A DNA stretch of 64,000 nt from Auricularia sp. M13 (Eukaryota > Basidiomycota > Agaricomycetes > Auriculariales > Auriculariaceae), in contig CM073193.1 of the NCBI GenBank assembly GCA_037042915.1, positions 9,356,554-9,420,553 of the forward strand, read 5' to 3'. Below, in pieces: positions 57,901 through 64,000 of the stretch. The position numbers were made by a program, and so were the translations under genes. The notes under the pieces are model-generated. The model was not told where the DNA came from. It did no database searches and saw only the letters and a list, made by a program, of their open reading frames with translations. Every line of letters starts with the position of its first letter. Position 1 is the first letter of the stretch.

Positions 57901-58478
57901 AGATAGGGCCGGCCGGGAACGCAGGACATCACATGATGTTTAGCGCCGACCTTGTGACAAGCAAACGAGAAGTCTAATGGCCGACGCTACTTCTACAGAA
58001 TCACTGCGATTTTTGCGCAGAACACTAAGGTCGTTGTCTGACGACAACTCCTCGGGGCCAGATTTTCGAGTTTTCGAGTTTTCCAGGTTGTGTGCAAATC
58101 AGTGGGCTGTGCAGCCACTGTGCAGAAGTAATGGCGGCTTGAGAAGAGCATCTAGTCCCATATTTCGAAGCTGAACAAGCTTATGAACACATTTACAACA
58201 CTTTGTCGCGGCCAGTTTTTGAGGAATGTCTCAATATCGAGTTCTGTGAACCCAGCTGGCCGGGTGATGCAGTAATACTATAAAGCAGTGTGTGGCTAAT
58301 AGAAGCCAATTCCCCATAGTCTGCCATCTGTAACTAGATTGAATCAGTAATAATGAGCCTGAAACCCTTCTGCTTCAGATGATACATGATTATTTGAGTT
58401 GTTTCAAGGGCCGGCACCAGGCTGCCACGGAGATGTCACGGATCACGTGATGTCCTGCGTTCCCGGCCGGCCCTATCT
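57901..58478. mobile_element. nested 578-bp MITE with GGCCGGCC-containing ends
   Basis: AGATAGGGCCGGCCGGGAAC at 57901 is matched inverted by GTTCCCGGCCGGCCCTATCT ending at 58478, and the pairing extends through CGCAGGACATCAC. TA sits on both sides (57899-57900 and 58479-58480), as for Tc1/mariner-type insertion. There is no coding capacity inside apart from a 65-codon frame at 57977. Confidence 0.7.
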
Positions 58479-60286
58479 TATGTTAGAGAACATACTGCTG
58501 ACATAGGAAAAAAATAAACACTGCACAGCCTCTTGAACTTTCTGCACATTTGGTAAAACCTCAGCTGCCCAATGGGGTAGTCGGACTGCCAGTACGGCTG
58601 GACTAATTCCTCCATTTGGGGGGTATAAACTTTCTGAACACAAAATTGCTATGCTGTGAAAATGACACAGGTACAGTGGATGCCTTCCCGTATGCTATTC
58701 CGCTAAATCTGTGTGCTCCAAATTGAATCAAATGGATACATCTGAGAAATAGTGGAGGGTCGGCCAACCCATAGCGCACTTGCATCAACGGACACCGCAG
58801 ATTGGCAAGGCTGCCTCAAACTCTCCCTTCCCTGTTATCTCCGTGCCATGTCCAACGGCCCGCATGCGCATGGAGCTTCATGTCCAACCCTGCCCAATCC
58901 AGACGCTACAGCAAGAGCACAGAACAACAGCAGATGATCTCTCAGCATACCAGGATGGCTTTAAGAGACTGATTGTTTACTTAGAGTGAGAAATGTGCAA
59001 GAGAATGATGCAGAACTTCCACCAGCATTCTCAGGCCTTGTCCCAGTGCACAAAAAAGTGCTCTTAGACTTCGAGTTATTCTCCATGGCTGCCCCCTACG
59101 CAGACTTGCCTCTGGCCAGGTAGGTAGGTAGGTAGGTACAGGAACTATGGGCCTATGTAGACGCGTCCCGTTTCAGGAAAAACCCGGCACTCCAGCTCCA
59201 ACCCCAAGGCACAGCAGGCTTAACATGCCATTGCTATCCCTGTTACCAGACACCGTTTCCTGCTTGTACTCATGCCCGGAGCTGACTTCTCAGTATCCTG
59301 GTAAACCATTGACTCGAAATGACTCGTAATTGATACTGCTTTGGTATATAAAGTGAGAGATCCTAGCCATAATATGATCATCCCCCGAGCAGAGCAGCTC
59401 AGAGTTAGTGCCACAAAAGCGGCCTTGAGCCTGAGTGATCAAGCAAAATACTGGCTATTCCATAGCCTCGATCTCGCGTTATTCTCACGGGTTTCTTGGC
59501 GGCCAACAAGTCTGATTCTCAGTGTCCAGCAAACGGTGGCTCGCATTTATTGCCTTCCTGTTCCGCAGCAAATCGAACCTACAATCTATACACTAGGGGT
59601 GCAGCGCGCACTGCACAGACCAAGACCGAGGCTGGTGTCAAAGGCCGATAGCAGGTATTCACAGCCGACAGCCCAAATGGCGGCAGGAGCATGCAGATGG
59701 TGCTGGGATGCACTGGCACGGCAATGAGAGAGGGGCGATGTCTGGTGAGCAGGCAACTAGGGACATGCAGAACACAAAAGCTCATACTAGGGAAACAGTC
59801 TGTATCTTAGTTATATCTATATAGGCTGTTAATTAATTATACTTAGTAATTAATTAAATTAGTTGCAGCCTTAGTTTGAGCAGTGCCAATTTCATGGATT
59901 GCGGCTCGGATTGCTGCTCGAATTGCTGACCGCATTGCACCGTATTGGAAACAGCCTAATCTCAGTTACCCCCAGCCATCTCCGTTGGCTTCAGATCCAG
60001 TTCCTCCCCCTCCCCTGGTGCATGGTCCTGACTCTCATGGTTCCACACTATCCATTCCCTCTCCACCATGTCATTTCCTCGTAATCTGTGTTACATGTGT
60101 TCACCGTGTTCACGCTGTCATAGACTTCTGCTGTGCAGGCACAAAGGCAAAGCATACACCTGCTTCACTTACCTCTTCTCTCACACAATCTGTAGTTGCT
60201 AACACCTCAGATACGAACTTGGGTTCTGTCTTGTCTCCATAATTCACTTTCAGGGTTTTGATCACACACTCAAAGCCCCTTTCCCT

Positions 60287-60769
60287 TAGCGCTCAGTTAG
60301 TTACTTAAAGTTAGTAACAAAGTTAGTAACTTGTTAGTTACTAACGTGTTAGTAACGAGCACCCCGAGCGAGTCTCGTTACTAACTGGAGAGGTTATATT
60401 CCAGCCAGGTGAGACACAATATGCCCTGAATAAAATTGATGTCTGTAGGAAGCTTGAGTGTCAAATATCCAGGACGGTCACTAGGACACTTGTCCTCAGA
60501 GAATTCCAGGTTCTTGGGGGCTTCCAGCGGGTCAACCTTCTGCTGAGAAACACTGTCTACCGTCCACATATGATGGAACTGCACCTCAGCTGTTGAACAG
60601 GCTTCTCTTTACTTCTCATATGTAGTGATAAGACCTTTCAGGAGTGTACAAGAGGAGTAAGCCCTATGTACACCTAGTTGTTATTAACATTGTTACTAAC
60701 ATGGTGTTAGTAACTTGCAATGTTAGTAACGTGTTAGTTACCCCATGGAGGATAACTAACTGAGCGCTA
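60287..60769. mobile_element. nested 483-bp MITE with GTTAGTAAC ends
   Basis: The ends are TAGCGCTCAGTTAGTTA and the inverted TAACTAACTGAGCGCTA. The perfect 8-bp duplication CTTTCCCT flanks it at 60279-60286 and 60770-60777. Both ends contain reiterated GTTAGTAAC palindromes, parallel to the GTTATTAAC clusters of the 6.7-kb P-like transposon at 3952. It is probably a non-autonomous relative of that superfamily. Confidence 0.8.
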
Positions 60770-61260
60770 CTTTCCCTCAATATCTACACCTCTATTCTCT
60801 CATGTATTGGGTATACTCAACCCACCTACCGTTTTGTCTGCAGCTCCTATGTAGTCCCTGCTTACTCTCTCTCGCAATGCTCATGAATGAGTTGCAATAC
60901 AACAGTATTTTTGTACTCAAGGATGGTTGTGCCATGTAGGCTGTAATGCGAGCTCAAACAGGATTTGTTACTAGATTTGGAAATGCGATTGAACTCCGCA
61001 AACTGGCCAGGTATTTTTTATTTGTATTATGGTGATTTATTAATGTATAACTGGAATTTTTGGCAGTCTGTTTCTGGTGCTGTAGAGTTCAGCATCACTT
61101 GCACCCACCCAAAAAGGAAAGAAAACTCGATATCAAATCATGCACAGAGCCCAGGGTCCTAATAAGTATCCCAATATTTTTCATCTGAATTCTAAATATT
61201 TGTCATCCAGTTTCCAGAATTTTTGGAGCACTCCTTTGATGTGTACTAGAGTTCTCCTGG

Positions 61261-61550
61261 GAGCGTGCAGGAAGGGATACTAGAACGTGCAGGAAGGGTT
61301 ACAAGAACGTGTAAGAAGGGTAATACCAGCGTGTAGGAAGGGTTATAAGGACGTGTTAGAAGGGTTATTGGAGCGTGTGGGAAGGGTTATTGGAGCGTGT
61401 GGGAAGGGTAATAATGGACGTGTAGGAAGGCATACTGCACGTGCAGGAAGGCATAAAGATCGTGTGGGAAGGGTAACTGGAGACGTGTAGGAAGGGTAAT
61501 TACAAAGATCGTGCAGGAAGGGAAAGTCAACGTGTGGGATGGGAAACGGA
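61261..61550. repeat. tandem array of about 22-bp units in the right inverted repeat
   Basis: Complement of the left array, with units of the form CGTG(T/C)(A/G)GGAAGGGTTA. The outermost three or four units have diverged from the left copy, while the inner ones are identical. Confidence 0.85.
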
Positions 61551-61580
61551 ACGTGAGGAAACAGATTTTTGAATGCACAG

Positions 61581-62843
61581 CAGCTGTGTCGCTTGGCCTC
61601 AGATCGCAGTGTTCTGCACTGCCATCGCGACTCACGAGCTCAGGCAGATGGAAACGCCGGCTGGAAATTTCTTCCATAGGCATCTGGGCCGTTCAGCTCT
61701 TGCGTCGGGGCGTCTCCGAGTAATTTTGATGCTACACTGGCAGGGCGTGCGCGCTCTGAGAGGATCGGGTCAGGCTTCCCCGGCGGCGTCTGACCTACTC
61801 TGATTCATCTTTGTCTGGCAAAGGACGCACTGGTCGTGAAGGCTGGACGACTCGAACGATGCACTCTCGAATGTGCGTGCGAGCTCTAGCCTGCACACTC
61901 AGATGGGAGGTCTGCGCCTGTGTCCACGCGGAAGATGCTGCGCGGCAGCGATTCGATGTCTTTCAATGTCTGTGCGCGAGCTTGCCAACGATGCCAGTGG
62001 ACAGCCCACGCTGCCCGCCAGCTCTGGCGGCCAATGTACTATGTCTTGGAGATCTGAGCGCCAGAACAGACGGATCGGTGTCCGTTCCATCGCAGCTTCC
62101 ATTCGTTGTCTGTGAAACTGAAGTGCGAGGCGGATTGTAGATGATGAGGGCTGATTCAGATGTGGGGTGATGCGGTCGTCGCTGTGGTACTCCTCAGGAT
62201 GTGGCTTTATACCCTGTTCAGATGTTTAAGTTTGACCGAGTACGCCATCTCCGGTCCCGGGCTGGGAAGCCGGCGCAGTTGGCGCCTGAGCTCCAACTCG
62301 GTGCGCCGTAGAATTCGTCTATGAGGCGTGCAAAGGCACATCCCAGAGGTACTACAGGGACTGCTGTAGTAATTTCTGGGCTTCCCACAGCAAATTGCTA
62401 ACTGTTCGGTGCAATCCTCCCATTTCAATCTTCTATTTGCTATGACTCTCGCTATGACTCTCAAGATGAGAATTTCTGCCGCAGCCGTTCTTGCTGTCCC
62501 AGCGGTATGCTGTATATAGCAATGCCAAGCTGCTTGCTGGACTGTGTGCCGACTGTGAAGCTCGAATTCAATTGCGTGTATCGCATCTGGGAACATGGAG
62601 TTCTGCTGCTCGGTGCTATGGTATTTGAGGCAGTATTGGCATGAGAGTGGACTGTGGAGGTTGCAGATGCAGGGCGCTTGCGCTGTGAAACTCGAAACAC
62701 TTAGTTCTTGGGTGCTTCGGGTCGCGCTTTTGTGGTCTTTGCGATGATGAGTTTGTGATCCGCATTCGCAGGTGTAGGAATTTGAAACACGAGGAGAGGA
62801 TGGGAATACAGGGAGCTCGGCATTACGTCTGCTGATCATCTCT
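61581..62843. other. region without a recognised gene
   Basis: An uninterrupted minus-strand frame of 210 codons (62207-62839) lies downstream of the DUF6593 gene but has no domain, and its start overlaps the end region of that gene. The plus-strand frame 61811-62140 is also featureless. Confidence 0.4.
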
Positions 62844-63535
62844 CTAGGCGCTCCCGCCGCGCAGATCGTAGCCGACGCCGCCGTGTGAGGTATACGTCGG
62901 CTGCATGATTCTCCACATGAGGATCATCGAGACGACGATCGCGTCGAGCAGTGGCGTTGCCAGCGCTTCCTCGACGACGTGCAAGGTCGAGCTGCCGTTG
63001 GAGTGACGCTCAACCATCGCAATCAGCTTGGTGTTGTGCAGAAGCTACTCAGGCGCACATCTTCTCAGCATTCCGCGTGAGACTGATAGCAAAACCCACT
63101 GTCATGGACGTCTTTTGCCACTCGTACGCCTTCCCGCCCAGGATGAGCTGCGGCGTGATAGGGTTTCCCGTCACGGGCTGCCATTCGTAGGTCTTCCCGT
63201 CCACGAGGAACTTGCGGTTCCTATATGAGTCGCGATGCGCAGTCAGTTTAAAGTTCGGTGCGACCGGCACGTGACCGCAGGACTCACGGCCCGGTGAACC
63301 GTGCGCGCGCGAGGAACTCGCTGACTTTCTGCTCAACGCCGCCCACTGGCATATGCAGCACGTTCGGCGCAAGCGTGTGCCAGTCGATGACCGCGACAGC
63401 ACTAGGCGTTGTGCCGTCGTTGCGCGTAATGGTCGTGTGCTTCTGGATCGTGCCTGGCGAGCGGACGTCGTAGGTGACGCCGTGCCCAACGAGCTGGGTG
63501 TTGAGCGGGTTATTGGTGCTGATGGTGAGATCCAT
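62844..63535 (-). CDS. DUF6593 protein
   Basis: Exons are 63285-63535, 63100-63220 and 62844-63044, with introns of 64 and 55 nt, giving 190 residues. The start MDLTISTNNPLNTQLV and the blocks YDVRSPGTIQKHTTI, RNDG...AVIDW, FLARARFTG, KTYEWQ...LILGGKAYEW and LLDAIVVSMILMWR are the standard DUF6593 pattern. This is a beta-barrel, tubby-like small domain found almost only in basidiomycetes. The C-terminal hydrophobic helix may associate with membranes. Function is unknown in the family. A second copy follows upstream at 63628. Confidence 0.88.
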
Positions 63536-63627
63536 GATGGTACTCAGAGGTATGCAAGTCCTTGCTGCAACTTTATAGCTCACCGTGTGACGTTCAGACT
63601 GAATCCAGCTCTCAGGGCTCCGCAGCT

Positions 63628-64000
63628 TCAACTCCTGCGCTCTAGCGCCGCGCCGACAATCTCCGATTCCAGGCATGGCGGTTCGCTGCGCAAAGTAAGA
63701 TTTCCGTGTGCAATTTGAGTCGGTGGGAACGCCAACTCAGATTCGACTGGATTGGAAGACAGAGATAATCCACGCGCGCAGCTCGTATCGTGCATGTCTT
63801 CAGCAACCCCCTCCCCATCGCCTCCTCCGCCTCCGCCATCATCTCCGCCTCTACCGAGTTGTCTCCGCCGCCTTTTCTGCTGCTCTCGTATCCTCCACAT
63901 GAGGATCATGGTCACGATAAGAGTGTCGAGGATCCTCCGCCGCTTGGGACACTTGCAACGTCGAGGCGCGCAGGAAATGCCTCTTCATTGCGGCGATCGG
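63628..64000 (-). CDS. DUF6593 paralog, C-terminal part (truncated by window end)
   Basis: On the minus strand from the window edge, IAAMKRHFLRASTLQV aligns with IAMVERHSNGSSTLHV of the neighbour. In the next frame LDTLIVTMILMWRI aligns with LDAIVVSMILMWRI. A one-base frame change near 63935 separates the two blocks, so this copy may be defective. After the hydrophobic helix come a basic KRRRRQ run and a Gly/Asp-rich tail, with the frame closing at 63628. The N-terminal domain lies outside the window. Confidence 0.6.

Larger units (their letters stand above)
57135..61571. mobile_element. Mutator-like element with 0.6-kb inverted repeats (4,437 bp)
   Basis: Near-identical inverted repeats occupy 57195-57809 and 60876-61488. 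The outer tips still align (CACGTTC near 57151 and its complement near 61548). The 9-bp direct repeat AATGCACAG flanks the whole at 57126-57134 and 61572-61580. Long inverted repeats with a 9-bp duplication are the Mutator-like pattern. No MULE transposase is recognisable in the AT-rich interior, where frames such as 59341-59727 are featureless. Two smaller elements are nested inside. A (GGTA)n tract lies at 59117-59138. Confidence 0.7.

Noticed and set aside
62207-62839. A 210-codon minus-strand frame.
   Set aside because: No domain, lies in the downstream flank of the DUF6593 gene, and codon content is unremarkable. It may be a 3' region.

Overview
The window is nuclear DNA from a filamentous basidiomycete, most likely an Agaricomycete. 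This rests on many short GT-AG introns (mostly 45-65 nt, often with a CTNAC-like branch site), lineage-typical families (DUF6593, DUF6533, membrane-anchored cupredoxins, divergent F-box proteins, STAND NTPases with a helical N-terminal domain) and a heavy, nested transposon load. I see no rRNA or tRNA gene and no CRISPR array. All exon joins were read by eye from splice sites and frame continuity, with no transcript data.

Left part (1-11.1 kb): a Ty1/copia retrotransposon on the minus strand, cut near its gag start by a 6,692-bp DNA transposon. The insertion is proved by an 8-bp target duplication. Removing the insert and one duplicate restores the gag frame. The DNA transposon encodes a large, intron-rich protein with P-element-superfamily-like catalytic motifs, a BED-like N-terminal finger and a C-terminal PHD-like finger.

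11-30 kb: a broken cupredoxin gene, a convergent pair of F-box paralogs, inverted-repeat elements around 16.9-19.5 kb (one holding a small spliced gene), a hAT-like 661-bp element, a membrane-anchored cupredoxin, a very GC-rich F-box gene, a third F-box paralog and a helical-domain gene.

30-51 kb: a secreted CE5 esterase, a short helical STAND-N-like protein, a STAND NTPase without a repeat domain, a coiled-coil Zn2Cys6 protein, two tandem fucosyltransferase-like genes on either side of a second membrane cupredoxin, and a DUF6533 membrane-protein gene with an apparent frameshift.

51-64 kb: a 13-exon type II membrane exo-1,3-beta-glucosidase (GH5) with a 12-nt exon and very long repetitive introns. 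Next comes a 4.4-kb element with 0.6-kb inverted repeats made of about 22-bp tandem units and carrying two nested MITEs. Two adjacent DUF6593 genes follow, the second cut by the window edge.

Several host genes point to the cell surface (esterase, glucanase, glycosyltransferases, two anchored cupredoxins). The helical/STAND genes are of the type linked to fungal non-self recognition. No single operon-like pathway is visible, as expected for a eukaryote.
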